Shown: positions 46,630 through 60,000 of the stretch, piece by piece | Layout: each line of letters starts with the position of its first letter | Position numbering within the stretch: the first letter of the stretch is position 1 | From: Gnetum montanum | Lineage: Eukaryota; Streptophyta; Gnetopsida; Gnetales; Gnetaceae | DNA: 60,000 nucleotides | Assembly (NCBI GenBank): GCA_015680685.1 | Contig: MNCI01006964.1 | Location: 357,526-417,525 of the forward strand | Direction of reading: 5' to 3' | The notes under the pieces: model-generated | Database searches by the model: none | The model's input: only the letters and a program-made list of their open reading frames with translations | What the model was told of the DNA's origin: nothing | Position numbers and translations under genes: made by a program

Positions 46630-49600
46630 TAGTATTAAAGCACAAGGTTGTGATTAGAGTAAGTTGTAATAAGAAGGAAATTAAAAAGTAGTAAATGAAA
46701 GAAGGAAAGTTTGGTTTACATAAGTAATTAATGGATATAACAATACCTCATCCAAATGATGGTTAGAAGAAAAAATATTAAAAATACAAGAGCTCACATA
46801 AGATAAATTAGGGTGAACAAGAATAATCATTAGTAAGAAGTAATGAAAGAAGGAAAGTGCTATATTATTGAAAAAAAATATGGAAAAGATTTGTAAGCAA
46901 TAGATGTGTTCAAGTACCATGGTTGATGAAGCTCTTTAGCATTTAGCCTCAAGTCTTATTAGCCAATGTATCAAAGAATAAATTCAATCAATGAACAACA
47001 TTTGGAATATATCATTTATATTTGAATAAGAATGGAATATAAGTTGGATGTTATCTATGATCGTATGAACAATCAACACGAATAATGCTCCTCATGAAAA
47101 AATAGTTAATATTGAAGGAGACAGTAGTATTATGAGTATAATTCAAGATCAAGGAATCAGCCCTAGAGACCATTGAATAGGCTAAGAATAATAAATTTTC
47201 CCGACCTAGGCCATTTAGCCCTACAATGTTAGCTTGGAATCATCACACCCAAAATTTCCTATTAAAAATGAGTTCAATTAAAGAATTGTCTCTTTAACTC
47301 ATCCTTATACTCTATATTGAAAAAGGAATAAAATGAAGAAATTGATACAATAAAATTTTGTAAGAGTGTTATTAAGTAATATACCTAACACTTGCAAAAT
47401 AATGGATGTTTATGAAAAGATCAATTAAAATCCTAATATTCAATATAAATACACTATACACATGTCAAATCCCTATCTTGAAACAAAGGGTGTAAATAAT
47501 TTGTGAACAATAAGCAAGTAAATTAGGACTAAAGTATGTGTGACTATGTGAGTGAGAAATTGATAACAAGTAGCATTTCCCATTTCCATCAAGTCTACTA
47601 CCATTATGACTAAAAATAAGATAGCCTTTGATGTAGTTCTTACAAGAAATGAAGCATTTGTGCCATCATTAGTTCATTCGATGCAACTGAAATTACCAAA
47701 CACCTTAACATTTCACAAGAATTTCTTTGACTTCATAATTTCTACTAAATTGGGTGAAAAATTGGTAGAAGTATAAATGGATGACTATGTAGGCTTCAAT
47801 GTTTTTTTTTTTCCATAAAATGAATTCCAAAGGATGAATTAATAAAGGTTATAGAATTATACAAAACAAGGTAGTTTAGAATACCTTTAGAGAGTTTATT
47901 CAAGTCTTAGTCACTAAACATGTTGTGATATATATTTTAAGGGATAAGAATGTTTATTTTTCATTCATGGAGTTGCAAAATATCAACATGGATATGCTTG
48001 CTAAATTATTTTTTTCAAAATTGGAATTTAAGAAGAGTAGGTTAAATGTTTGAATTAATGTCCATATCTTAAATGATAATGTTTGTATGAAGTGCCAAAT
48101 ATACAATGCTTGGCTACATTGTTCATACCATCATATGATGATGCAATAAGGACCATTGAAGATACTCTTCTAGGTACACACTTGGAAAATCAAATATTAC
48201 TAGTCTTAATTTATAGTCCAAAATTTTCATGAAATTATCACAAAGATGCATGAAGGATCATCAAAAAGGTTTGGTGTGAGTAGCCTTTTTACAATTATCA
48301 CCAAAATGTTAATAAGTTCTTTAATGTTATCTACATTTCCTACCTACATGATAATTTTAATTCTCTTGATAGATAAAACAGTAGCCAATTTGAAGAATAA
48401 GGAGATACTAATATTAAGAAAATAGTAATAATAGTAACATAAAATATTGTAACCACTTAAGGTAAAAAATATTCATTTAGCAATCTTAGGAAGATTTTGA
48501 AGAACAAAGCTTCTACTACAACAATTAGCATCATTCATAAGAAGATTCAAAAAATCAAGTTCAATTGTAGAATCTTAAGCTTAAAGAAGAAAAACATGAT
48601 AAAAGAGTTAATGCAGTTGCATGAAGAGGAAGACCAATGTGGAGATAAGCTTTTTATTTTTCCTCATCCCCCTTAGGATGAAAATATCCCTTAAGAAAAT
48701 TTTGATAGAATTAGAATGTGAGGTTTTATGGCCTTAGAAGAAAATAGAAAGATTCTGAATTTGACAAGGATAAGTTTTGCTTTATGAGCCTACAATAATA
48801 TGATTATAGTATACATATATAATATGATTAGAAAATATAATTATCTTCATAGCATACATATTTCATATACTTATGAAATGAAGAAGAACATGGATTGCTA
48901 GGTATATGTTTTGAAAATATGTAATAAGGATCTAGCAACAACCATTATGGACATCGTACAATATCAGCTTACATTAAGAATTTCAATTTTTTCATAATCA
49001 TGAGCTTGTGCATTTTGGGTATATTTTTTTATTTTGAGTTCATTATTGATTATACTGCATTTCAAATGGTATTGGCAATGAAGGAGGAGGAAATGACTAA
49101 AGCACATAATAAACTATTACTACATGGAAAAAAAAAAGAGAAGAGTTGGAATCTAAGCTATAGGTGTAGATAAGCAAGTACGATGCAGTAAAAATATGAT
49201 ATTAAAGAATATATTTTAAAGTTGAATTAATATAAGAAGAACTTAGATCATAATTGGTACTTTGATGAATGGCAAAGTAAACCCTACACACAATCATATA
49301 GATCATAAGTGCTTACACACAATCTAGTATTATGCTGTGAATGGAACTAATGTGGTATCCAGATCGTTAAGTATTGAGCATAGGTTGTTGTCTTTCCACT
49401 TGGACTAGTGTTAGCTCTATCATGTATGATGTAGTTCAAAGTGAGACATTTATTAACAATGTTGTTGGGGCCAAAAAATGAACTAATCATTAACATAAAA
49501 ATTAACTATTTAATCTAATTAACAATGAAATTAGCTTAAGGATAATGAGTATCTATTCATAGCTTGTCATACACATCCTAAACTAGTATACTAGTTACTA

Positions 49601-50963
49601 GGAATACTAAGTGACACACTACTTGGTGTACCAAGTGATATTATTGTTAGGTTATTAAATGTTACATGTTATGCTTGAAACTAGTCATACTCATTTTGAA
49701 AAAGATTAATGTGCATAAAAATATAAATATTAAGCTAAGTTGCATAGAAAATAATTTGTGTTGAAATTAAATTCTATTCTAAGTCAAATTGTTGCAATGA
49801 ATAGGAATCAATCTCAATCTTATTATTGTGAATTGTATTCAGGTACAATGCTACTCAAATAAGACATTGTACACTCAACTTAAATTGACATTACTGGAAC
49901 TTATGGAATATTTACTAAGACTATAGAAACAAACTGTAAATGTTCAGCTACACTGCTAACCAAACTAGTTCATAAACACAACAGCTGAATCATATTTATA
50001 AACATTTTCTATGATTGTGTTAATGCAGATGCATTAACATAGTAAAGGCTTAGCTGATAAAGAATTATTGAAAATGCTATGTTTATGCATTAGCATCAAC
50101 GAAGCCCTAGATAGTTGTGCTTTTTATTCTTCATCATATATCAAGATTAATTTAGAAGTCAAATGTTCATAGAAGCAAAGCTTGATATGTCCAAGCTAGT
50201 GAAATGACTCTAAGAAAGGCTAGAAGAGCTTAAGATTCTTTATAAAACTATTTAGAAATTGATGTTCAATCGCAATATTCTATAAACTAATCTCAATGAA
50301 ATAAAGGATTATATACATGCTACTAAGGCCACCGTAAAGAAATGCAACAAAAGTATATTTCTAAGGAAGAAGAATTGAAGTTGTGTTAATACAATGATCA
50401 AAACTTATAAATGTAAGTTGAAGAATTATAGCTGTGGTTATCACAGAAGACTAAGTTACCTTAGCTAGCAATACTCAAATCACATTTAGATGATATGATT
50501 ACAGAGATTCTTAATAGTCTTCAGAATAGTATAGTTCCAGTTCTAGAGTTAGCATCACCAATGGAGGCTGAAGGCCCTACTAAAAGAGGATGATCCTTTG
50601 ATTTGCAACAATAGTAAATTACTTTCCTCTCTTGGTTCTCTTGTAGTTGAATCTTACTCTTTCTTCATGGACCTTGTAGTGGAAACTCCACGATGTATGT
50701 TATCCAATAGATGATTGATAATAATAATAATAAAAAGAAAAATTCATTTTACCATTCTATATAATGTTTTATTTTATTTTCATTTTTCATTTATTTATGA
50801 ATTCATGAGTGCATGATAGTTCATTATATGTGTGTACGTAATTCTTCATGAATAGCCATCATGAAGCTATTCATACACTGATAATCATTTTACTCTATTT
50901 CACACTCATCTATTTTTGAACTAAATTATAAATAAAAGTATGCAATTAATTCTTGAAAAAGAA

Positions 50964-51714
50964 TATTAAACTTTAAGCTATTGTAATCAATATAATTATT
51001 AGTTTCATAACAATCCCAAATGAAAGAATATGATTTTTAAGACAAATCATCATAACCCTTTTATAAAGTAAATATTGAATGGAAAGAGTTATGATAAAAG
51101 ATATACAAACATGATAAGTATAAAGAAAGAAGAAAGAACAACATTCTATCAATGAGAAGTAATTTAGGAGGGTATGAAAATGTTGATATTTAATAGTCCA
51201 TGTGTACCACAATTAAAATAGATTAAGAAACTAAAAATTCATAAGATTATGGTAGCCTAAAAGATTGAAAATGATAAGAAGAAGTATCTTTACTATGAAG
51301 TGAATATAAGAAGAAGAGTAAGAAGAAGTTAGGATCTAGGTTTGTAAATAGGAAAAGAAGATTCAAAGTAAAGTATCAACCATTAAACATCATCCAATGT
51401 CCTATAGAGGAATAGAAGATAACAATAAAAGTTATAATGCTAGAAAAGAGGCTATGATCAACTACAGTAAACAATATGAAGAGTATGAAGACCAAGAGTT
51501 AGTTGAAGAAGATAAAAGTTGGTGTTCAAAAGAATCAAAGTCTCTTATGTAAGATTGACAAAAAATACACTTTAAATGTGAATTCAACAAAAAGATTCTT
51601 TTTAAAATTATATCCTATGAATATATTATTCCTATAATAATTAAATTTAAGTTCTCAATTAGAAGATCCTTGGGTAGTTAGAGTTTCCTGCAAAACATAA
51701 ATCAAACTCTAAGA
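50964..51714 (+). repeat. 3' LTR of element G
   Basis: Starts TATTAAACTTTAAG (TG decayed to TA). Same order of blocks as the 5' copy. Confidence 0.6.
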
Positions 51715-51959
51715 ATTAATTAATTTATCCAAAGTGTCTACTCGTTTAAGTAGGTGTCGGAGGATTATTTGTATTTTCCAAAAAAATCAAAAGTATTTAA
51801 GGTGAAAAAGATTGATGAGTATAAATAATATATTTGGTTAGATATTATTTAAATAAAATGTCACGTATTCCTTACTTTTTATTAGTTTTACCCACAAGAT
51901 GCAACATACTATGTAAAGCCATACTTAACCAAAAATAATCATTTCAATATTGAGGATTT

Positions 51960-53870
51960 AGATATAGCAAAATTTTACTTAAAATGTAAATTCTAGATAT
52001 GTGTGACTTTAATGAATTAATTGGTCCTAAGCATATTAATGTTCTAAAATGGTAAAATAATTACAGATGGCTAGATATGCAAGATGACCAAGTTAGAAAT
52101 GGACAAGAAGAACATTAAAAGACACAGAAACAAATCAAACAGGAAAGTACATGTTAGAATGAGGACAAAAAGTTGATCTTATCATTTTAAATGGGATTTA
52201 AATATTTTCATAAATCTCAATATTTACTTTAAAAAAAGAAAAAAAAGCTCATATATTGATTTAATACTAATCATTTATCAAAATGTATTGAGAATCATTA
52301 ACTTTTAAGTTGATGATAAATTAATAGAATATCCACATTATGTTCTACAATTTTCTATTAAAGTAAGGTATTCGAAATATATGCAATGATAGAAAATAAG
52401 AAGACTTATTACACTATGTTTAGCTGGAGTGGCAATTTTGATGTTGCTTCCCATGTTCCAAGAGTGGAAGCATGCTCCAAATGTAATAGAAATGTAACCT
52501 AGACATAGGAGTGTGAATGAAAAATAGGAATATTTCAAGAATGTTTTCTTTCAAATCATGATTATAGAATGAAATGGATAAACTCATTATACAAAAGTGG
52601 AGCCCTTTCTTCAAAATATCAATACTCTAAGAAGAGTTTTGCTACATCATATACATGCTCCTCTTATGAGTTCATTCATGATGTCCTTTACTATGTATAG
52701 GCTTTATTACTGTGTTTTCACTAATTAGTGTTGATGTGTTAAGGAGTATATGTTGTAGGGGAAGACCGTTAAGCCATCATTACATTGTGGATTCTTTTAA
52801 CACCTAAGAAAAATGTATAAGAATGTTGCAAATATGTAGCCTTTAAACCTTCTTTTTTAGGTTTGGCTTAAAAATAAAAATACAATTATGCTAAAAGTGA
52901 AAAAAAATCATTAAAGATAAATTTCAAACTAAAAATTAAGTACAATCCACTTATAAGTATATTAGCATTATCCTTTTCCTTTATAAATTAATAAAATTAT
53001 TGTACATAATATGGGAGACCTAAATATGTTAAAGTTGCAAAGGTATGGTTTTCATATGTTTTGGTTGAACTACCATAGTATTATATAATTTTTTATAAGG
53101 TTTTGTGTTTACATTCTACAAGTGATTAGCCTTGCTCCTATGAAATGTTCCTTGTTCCCAAACTTGTCTAGGTACATGTTCCTGCATTCTATTATTTCCA
53201 TATTTTGAATTGATATGAAACATAGGTATTACAGTTGCGAATACAAAATCTTTTCAGTAAAAGGTACAAAATTTATTAAAAGTAACAAAATATTAAGCTT
53301 CGTTAGAAGAAATTGTGCTAGAGGTTACCAAAAATGTAAACTTTTTGTGTAAGAAGAAATGGTTTAATGAAAAATGCCTATAAGTAAGGATAGCTATAAA
53401 AAATTCCTCTATTAAGAAATTTTTGAATAAGGACTATATGAAATTACTTTGAGAGATAAAATTATAAAAGACTATCTAAAAATATTGTTCAAATGATAAT
53501 CTAAGATCCATGAAATTTTTTGAAACTTTTTCAAAATAAAGTTTCTTTATGTAATGATATTTTATTTGCATAAATAAAAGAGTCATAAAAAAATCTATTT
53601 TATCTTAAGGTAAATAACAAAAGTAGTTACATACTTTCAAATATTTTATAGCTTAGATATGATGAAGTAGTGGAGGGAATTTAGAAATTAACTTTTGGAA
53701 AAGTTGTAGATGTAGACCAATTATATGTTAAATTATTAAAATATGGTGAAGAGTTAGTTTGAAGAGAGACTTGAAAAATGCTTAATGAAAAACTTCAAAA
53801 TGGTTTGACTAGATAGTGGATACTTAGTATAGTTGTTTTACTTTTTTAAAAATAAGAAAAATTAAATTTA
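51960..53870 (+). pseudogene. LINE remnant (endonuclease and RT start)
   Basis: Plus strand. About 52,010-52,250 reads CDFNELIGPKHINVLKW-stop, RWLDMQDDQVRNG and (V)DLIILNGI, the GDFNARIG…LVILNG core of plant L1-like endonucleases; KKEKKAHILI (about 52,230) continues it. About 53,650-53,800 reads LTFGKVVDVDQLYVKLLKYG then EELV and LNEKLQNGL, the start of the RT domain. All later RT motifs are lacking. Many stops and shifts. Confidence 0.6.
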
Positions 53871-53879
53871 AATAATTAT

Positions 53880-55930
53880 AAATTAATCATGATTAGTAAC
53901 TAAGTTTGCTAATGTGAGTTCCAATCCTAGATGAAAATGGAGAAGGATAAATATTAGGTTAGTATATGACATAAAAGCATGATAAATCATATGGATAAGT
54001 TCTTTATAAAATTTTACAAATGCTAGGGCATTCCTTAGATATAATGTGTAGCAGTAATAGGTCACAGTTGCAATGGAAAATAAGTAAGGCTTTATTAGGG
54101 AATTTTCCAAAATGATGTGTAACATTGATGCCTAGATGTTATGGAAAGTGAGCAAGGGTTTCCACATTAAGGATAGATGTGGATAAAGAATTAAGTTGAG
54201 TGACAAAAATTTCAAATGAAAACTTAGAACATTGACACTTTCACTAGAAAGACATTTAGGATTATTGTTCGCATGAAAATATTGAAAACTAGCATTGCTT
54301 GCCTCTAAGAAATAAAATTTTGATGTGGAAATTTTGGTTGCAAGGTAAACTAACACACAACACTTGAAAATGCATGATTTAACAAGGTTATTAATGAGGG
54401 CACCTTGCTTATGGGTTCAACTAGCCCAAGAATAAGTCTTAGTAAAAGAGGAAAGTGATGAATAATTTAAAAGAACATTAAATTTGAAAATATTAAATTA
54501 CTTGCAAGAAAAAATATTGGAGACAAAATAACTTAAAAATAAAACCATAATATTATGTAAAAAATAAAAAATAATTAAGAAAATAAAGAACTTAGTAGAA
54601 TCATTAATAGCTGCAAGTAGCTGTGATGATGATAACGATAGTAAATAGCAACATTACTAACAACAACATCTCAGAGCAAGTAGTAATAGCAAGCCAACAA
54701 CAACTAGCAAAAGCAAGCCAGCAATAGACATTTAGCAACAATTTTTTGACAATAACATCAAGTAGCAACTTGCAAATAGCAACAACAATACTAACATGAA
54801 AAGTTATAGCTTGGGATTAACATGTGAAAAAGGGAGAAAGGGTAAGTATGTAAGGAAAGGGAGTAAGATATGAAAGTAAAAGAGAGAAAAATAATTTTTT
54901 GCTTAATCCTTCCTCTATTATCCTATTCATCTCATTAATGATTTTTTATAGCTCTTATGTTCTCCTTCTCCTCCTTATTTTTCTCTTTGAAAGTAAAGCA
55001 TGAGTACCATGTGTCTTTACACATGGTAGTTGGAGATGTGCTTTATCTTCCAACTAATTTTTTGGATATTCAAAATATTTCCAATTAATTCTTTGGATGC
55101 TAAAAATATTTCCAACTAGTCTCCAAATATGCTTTATGATTTCACCTTTTTGGATACTGTTAACGAACACAAGGATGCTTGAAGATATGAGGAACAACTT
55201 GTAATCAATAGTAAAGATGAAGTGCTTGAAGTGATTAAACATTATTGTTACTACTCATTCATATTCAACTCCATGGAATTTGAATGGTTGCTAATGATCT
55301 TTTGATTAAAAACTACTCCATTTTTAGCAATTGCTACTTCGTCCATGGCGATAACTCATTCATTCATGTTGTTGTTATTCTTTGGTAGTTGCTTTATCTT
55401 TTGTTGTATCTACCATATCTTCACTTTTGTTGCTATTTCTTTTAATTTGAATCATGTGTGTGGCATGAATTCTATGCTAATTTGGTTAAGAAAAGAATAG
55501 TATCTTGATGACCCACAAATCCATGTGTTCTTTCATATTGTATGCTTATTGTAACCAATTCCATGCCATGGTTTTTGCATAAGTATTTATTAATTTTATT
55601 ACTGTATTAAACCATAAAATGAGTTAAAGTCAAGATTACCAAAACTGGAGTTACTATGAGTATTTAAACATGAAAATTTAATATTGTAATAAAACTTCAG
55701 CCTCCATTTTAGTCTTCTGTTTAAATAATGAATCATATAAGGTCACATCGAGGTATAGTTTCCTTTCAGTGTCTCCTTTCCTTTTCTTAATATGAATATT
55801 TAAGAACCTTCATAACTATCCCACTTATGAGCACTTCACTACTCTTGAGCATTGATCATGTTATTATTGAGTAAGTTTGGAAGAGCAATGATTGATATGA
55901 GTAGTTGATTTGAAGAATATTTGTAACTCT
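53880..55930. other. AT-rich spacer with small repeats
   Basis: 54,600-54,800 is AGCAACAA-type low-complexity sequence. 55,050-55,125 has a 32-bp unit (TTCCAACTAATTTTTTGGAT…) 2.3 times. Nothing coding recognised. Confidence 0.5.
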
Positions 55931-55939
55931 AATTTGATT

Positions 55940-58900
55940 ATTTTTTATGCTTAGTTAGGTCCATGAAACAAGCTGTCATCATGGAAGTAAATTAAGGATA
56001 AGGCCCCATTCATGACTGATGTTGGTTACAACACAAAAAAAAGGGCTCTAGATTTGGGTAAGGCCTACAAATTTTTCATAGATTGATTTGGCAAAGATAA
56101 GGTAATGCAAGTATACCATCATGGTAATTGAATTATGGGCATAAAACTTGGAGTTGGAAATGAGATTATCAACATCGGTAGTATGTATGGTTTACAAATT
56201 AGCCTAGAAAATTCCATCTAGCAAGATTTTTGGGATTCAATGGATCTAGTTCATCATGAAATTATTTAGCAAGAAAGCATATTTATTAGAGGATATTTTA
56301 ATGGTATTATTTAATCTCTAAAGATTGAGTATGATAGGATTCAAGGAGGTCATAGATTTGAAGAGTGAAATGAGATGGAAGATTCATTACTACAATTTAC
56401 AAGTGCTTCCAATCTTACAATTACAAATACCTATTTCTAGAAGAAAGTAAAACATTTAGTTACATATAAAAGTGGCATCAATAAAACAAAAATTGATTAT
56501 TTCTTATTATGCAAAAGAGACTCTACAAAGACTACAAGGTCATACTTGAAGAAAGTCTTATAACTAAGCATAAATTAATGATAATGGATTTAGCTATATA
56601 GAGCTTTATAAGTAGCATTAGAAAAGCAACTATATGCATAATATGATAGATTTTGAAAGAAGATAACGTAACCTTATTTAGAGAACAATGACTTAAATAA
56701 GACACTTGGAATTGAGATTCATTTGCAAATTTAATTTAAAGCCAAATTAAAAGCTACATTATATAAATTAGCAGTGACATTTTGGGTGGAACAAAAAGTA
56801 AAAAATACATTCCAAAGGAGATAGATTGGTGGAGTGATGAAGTGTAATAAGCTATTCAAGCAAGAAAAAATGATTTAAGGAATGGTAGCAAAGAGAAAAC
56901 TAAGAAGATAAGCAGATGTTAAAAATGACAAAGAAAGACGCAAAAGTAGTAGTAGTGAAAGCCAAACAAAAGGTCTTAAATGATTTCTAGAAAAAACTAG
57001 AAATAAAACAAGGAGAAAAATCTATATACAAATAGCCAAAAACTAGAAACAAGAAATATAAATATATTAATCATGTCAAATATATGGAGGAATATGAAAG
57101 AATTTTGGTAGAAGATAATGAAATTTTGGATAGGTGCATAGTTTATTTTCAAGATTTATTAAATGAAGAATTTTCAAAAGAAGACATTCTAGAAGAAGAA
57201 CAAAATTTTCATTTGGTTAATGAAGTTTCCTTCTTTGAGTTGAAGACAATCTTATTTAAGATAAAAAATGAAGAAAGTGTTGGACTAGATAACATTCCTA
57301 TAGTAGCTTGTAAAACATTGGGATATATACTAGTTTCATGGCTAATAATGTTTTTGAAAAAAAATTAAATGATAGAAAAATGCTCAAATTTTGGAGGAAA
57401 AACATTGTTATTTTCATTGACAAGAATAAAGGAGATGTGTAAAACTGTGCAAACTATAAATGAATTAAGTTAATGAGACGTGCTATAAATCTTGAGTAGA
57501 GAATCATAGACCAACATCTTAGAGTTGAATTAATAATCTTCAAAACCCAATTTGAATTTATGTTTGGGAGTTCTACTATAGTGTCTATTTTATTAATATG
57601 ATAATTAATGGAGAAATTCTTATAAACATAGAAAAAATCTACATATAATCTTCATTGACATGAAAAAACCATATGATAGAGTGCTTAGAGATTTTATTTG
57701 ATAGGTCTTATAGAGTACAAACATTATTGATAAATATATTAAAGTAATTCAAGACACAGATGAAGAAGATTCTACTAGAATTTGAATAAATTATAGAATC
57801 ACATCTAATTTTCCAATCATAGTAGGTATATATCAAGGGTTTGCATATACTTATTTACACTTATTATAAATAAATTAACAAAGGAAATATAGTATGAAAT
57901 CCTTGGGCATATGATATTTCTAGATGATATTATCTTGGTGGATATTTTTCAAAAACACATGGCTTCTAAAATAGAAAAACAAAGACATGCTCTAGGTCCA
58001 AATGCTTAAAATTTAGTAGAAGAAGAAAAGAATATATAGAATGAAATTTTATTAACATAAACAATGTTGAGATAGAAGTGACAATTCAAGGCCAAAAAGT
58101 TGCTCGTTGCAATTAATTCCACTACCTAAGATCTATGCTCCAATCAAATGGTGAAATTAATAAAGATACAAGAAATAGGATTGAGGTAGGATGATCAAAA
58201 TGGAGACAAGCTAATGATATTTTATGCAATAACAAAATTCCAATAAACTAAAGAAAAATTTTATATTATATAACCATCAAACTCCTATCTTAAATTTATT
58301 ATAGATAAATTAAAAAAGGAAATATAGTATGAAATCCTTGGGCATATGATATTTCTAGATGATATTCTCTTACTGGATATTGTTCAAAAAAGTATGGCTT
58401 CTAAAATAGAAAAACAAAGACATGCTCTAGGTCCAAATGCTTAAAAGTTAGTAGAAGAAAAAAAGAATATATAGAATGCAATTTTATTAACATAAATAAT
58501 GTTGAGATAGAAGTGACAATTCAAGGCCAAAACGTTGATCATTGTAATTAATTCCACAAACTAGGATCAATGCTCCAATCAAAATGGAGACAAGATAATG
58601 ATATTTTATGTCATAAAAAAATTCCAATAAAACTAAAGAAAAAATTTATATTATATAATCATCAAACTTGCTATCTTACATAGTGTGGAATGTTGGGTAG
58701 TACAAAAGAGACATGAATAATAAATCAATGTAGGTGAAATGAAAATGCTTAAATGAATGTTGAATGTTACATACATTAGAGAAAGATTTGTTATTGCTTC
58801 TATTTTAGATAAGCTATAGAAATGATATCTTAGATGGTTTGGGCATGTATAAAGAATATCATATAATGAGTCTAATAAAAAATGTTGCTATATTACTACT

Positions 58901-58985
58901 ATAGGAAAGCCAGAGAAAGGAATATATAAAAAGATATGTGAAAAAGAATTGAGATTATTTTTAAAAATTGCAAATAAATAGAGAT
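55940..58985 (+). pseudogene. RTE-clade LINE (endonuclease-RT), decayed
   Basis: Endonuclease about 55,990-56,600: KLGVGNEIINIGSMYGLQIS, ESIFIRGYFNG (family IFIGGDLNG, catalytic Asp now Tyr), EYDRIQGGHRFEE, SASNLTITNTYF, HLVTYKSGINKTKIDYFLL. RT about 57,084-58,000: EEYERILVEDNEIL, ILFKIKNEESVGLDNIPIVA, NLHIIFIDMKKPYDRVLRDF, IKVIQD, then LDDIILVD (about 57,925). C-terminus about 58,680-58,980: CGMLGSTKET, INVGEMKMLK, RERFVIASILDKL, LRWFGHV. Order and motifs fit the RTE group. 57084-57368 is the longest open piece. A 435-bp block is duplicated (next entry). Confidence 0.8.
57860..58680 (+). repeat. 435-bp tandem duplication within the RTE LINE
   Basis: 57,863-58,297 recurs from 58,298 (anchor AGTATGAAATCCTTGGGCAT at 57891 and 58326). 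The second copy lacks about 50 bp near 58,580. The FLDDI motif region is therefore present twice. Confidence 0.8.
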
Positions 58986-59004
58986 TTAGCTCTTTAGAGG
59001 TAAC

Positions 59005-59190
59005 ATGTTTATACTTGAAGTTGGTCATATTCATTTTGCATTATTAACATGCATTTGGAATTAAAATATTACTTAAATTTATGAAGGGAAATAACAATAG
59101 AAATAAACTACAATTAAGAAAATATTAGACTAAGTCAAAGTATTACAATGAAGTAAATTAATCTCAATTTTATTATCATCATTCAATTGT
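59005..59190. repeat. Dispersed repeat, also at 49,655-49,850
   Basis: Shares blocks CTTGAA…GTCATA(C/T)TCATTTTG, AATATTA, CTAAGTCAAA…TT(G/A)CAATGAA and TCTCAAT(C/T)TTATTAT with element G's interior. Family unknown. The following 59,190-60,000 is AT-rich with nothing recognised. Confidence 0.45.
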
Positions 59191-60000
59191 TAACATTTTC
59201 CAGCAATGGGGATCTTTCAATTCTATTATATTTGATGTCTCCTTTATGTTCTTTTAGTCTAGTAAGAAAGCTTCTGTTTCTTTTTCGAGTTTATACTTTT
59301 TCACAAGAATATTCTAGCTTAGAAATATCCTTGTAATTAAGACACTCTAATTTATCTCTCTTAGGGGATATCAGCTACTAATTTTATTCATGGGTTAAAA
59401 TATGATTTCATTGTTCTCTTTTCTTAATAGTCTTCCTAGTTCATCAGAAATGCCTACATGGTATGGTAATATTACCATCATCTCTTTATTATTTATTTGT
59501 AATAGAATCTTCATCTAGTTATTTATCATAAATATTAACTCAACAATGTGGCCAACTCACAATGGATTTAATAAGAAAAGATCATATAGACCTTTTGCTA
59601 CAATATTATATTTTTGTCTCAAATATCCAATTTGATTGTAACTAAGAAAAAACATGTTTTTCATCCTTAAGATCTCTTGAAACACATAGCCTACATGTGC
59701 ATTCTTCTCTAAGAATTTGCATCCATCTTCCACCTTTTATTCTAAGATAATGTGAACTCATAACAAAGCTTGTTGATGAAAATGTGACATCTTACCAGAA
59801 GTACAACTAATACATAGTAAACTTCTAAGTTCAACTAATTTCCTCTTATCTATTCTTATCTATTCCAAATGAAATTTTTTTTCCTTCTACATTTGACCTT
59901 AAATTTGTTAGAACGTATTACCAAACCTACTTACAAATGTGCTTTTGATTACTTTATATCTTCTTCAATAAGATATCTTAAGTATTCATTCATTATATCC

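Larger units (their letters stand above)
45857..51714 (+). mobile_element. Element G: LTR retrotransposon with copia-type PBS, contents unrecognised
   Basis: LTR pair 45857-46629 and 50964-51714; candidate target duplication GTTAA (45852) / ATTAA (51715), the second sharing its first base with the LTR edge. The PBS TAGTATTAAAGC at 46630 differs only by transitions from TGGTATCAGAGC, the initiator-Met site used by Ty1/copia elements. A purine tract GAAAAAGAA precedes the 3' LTR (50955-50963). The 4.3-kb inside has no recognisable integrase or RT. Open scraps include KIAFDVVLTRNEAFVPSLVH (about 47,610), KLGEKLVEV (about 47,750) and an Asn/Glu-rich stretch near 47,040. It may be a very decayed copia element or a non-autonomous one. 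Confidence 0.55.

Overview
This is eukaryotic nuclear DNA from a seed plant with a large, repeat-filled genome. A gymnosperm (conifer-like) is my best guess. The basis is old, heavily mutated Ty3/gypsy elements nested in one another, decayed LINEs of two kinds, AT-rich spacers, and only one small island with two plant-type genes. The species is inferred, not shown. I see no operons, prokaryotic signals, rRNA, convincing tRNA or CRISPR.

Positions 1-28,500 are built from one LTR-retrotransposon family. Three members (A, B, C) share a primer-binding site (TGGCGCTAGAAGGAGGGCC), LTR ends beginning TGAAACACC, a gag plus aspartic-protease region, and a GGCC-rich hairpin repeat after the protease. 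A (to 6,995) and B (5,156-28,495 with inserts) lie on the minus strand and appear to share one LTR. Both also carry, on the opposite strand, an intron-containing gene whose reading frame is restored by removing canonical introns. No reverse transcriptase or integrase is seen in any of them. C (16,453-26,478, plus strand) is complete, with two LTRs, a 5-bp target duplication, PBS and polypurine tract. It sits inside a 901-bp solo LTR of another family, which itself sits inside the 5' LTR of B.

Positions 28,501-36,200 hold an older Ty3/gypsy reverse transcriptase (minus), a 2.6-kb array with a ~186-bp period, a duplicated RT/RNase H fragment (plus) and the 3' end of a LINE. Positions 37,300-45,000 are the low-copy island: a hydrophobic-seed-protein-like gene broken by a 2-bp frameshift and lacking its first cysteine, and an intact 270-codon vacuolar-iron-transporter-like gene with two substitutions in its most conserved motifs. 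The latter is preceded by a minisatellite rich in GCCGAC/ACGT motifs. Positions 45,850-60,000 are AT-rich: an LTR element with a copia-type PBS but no recognisable pol, a LINE with endonuclease and RT traces, and an RTE-clade LINE.

Only the iron-transporter-like gene looks intact. Everything else coding is mobile-element debris or broken. The most unusual item is the spliced antisense gene carried by a gag-protease-only retrotransposon family, preserved in two copies.
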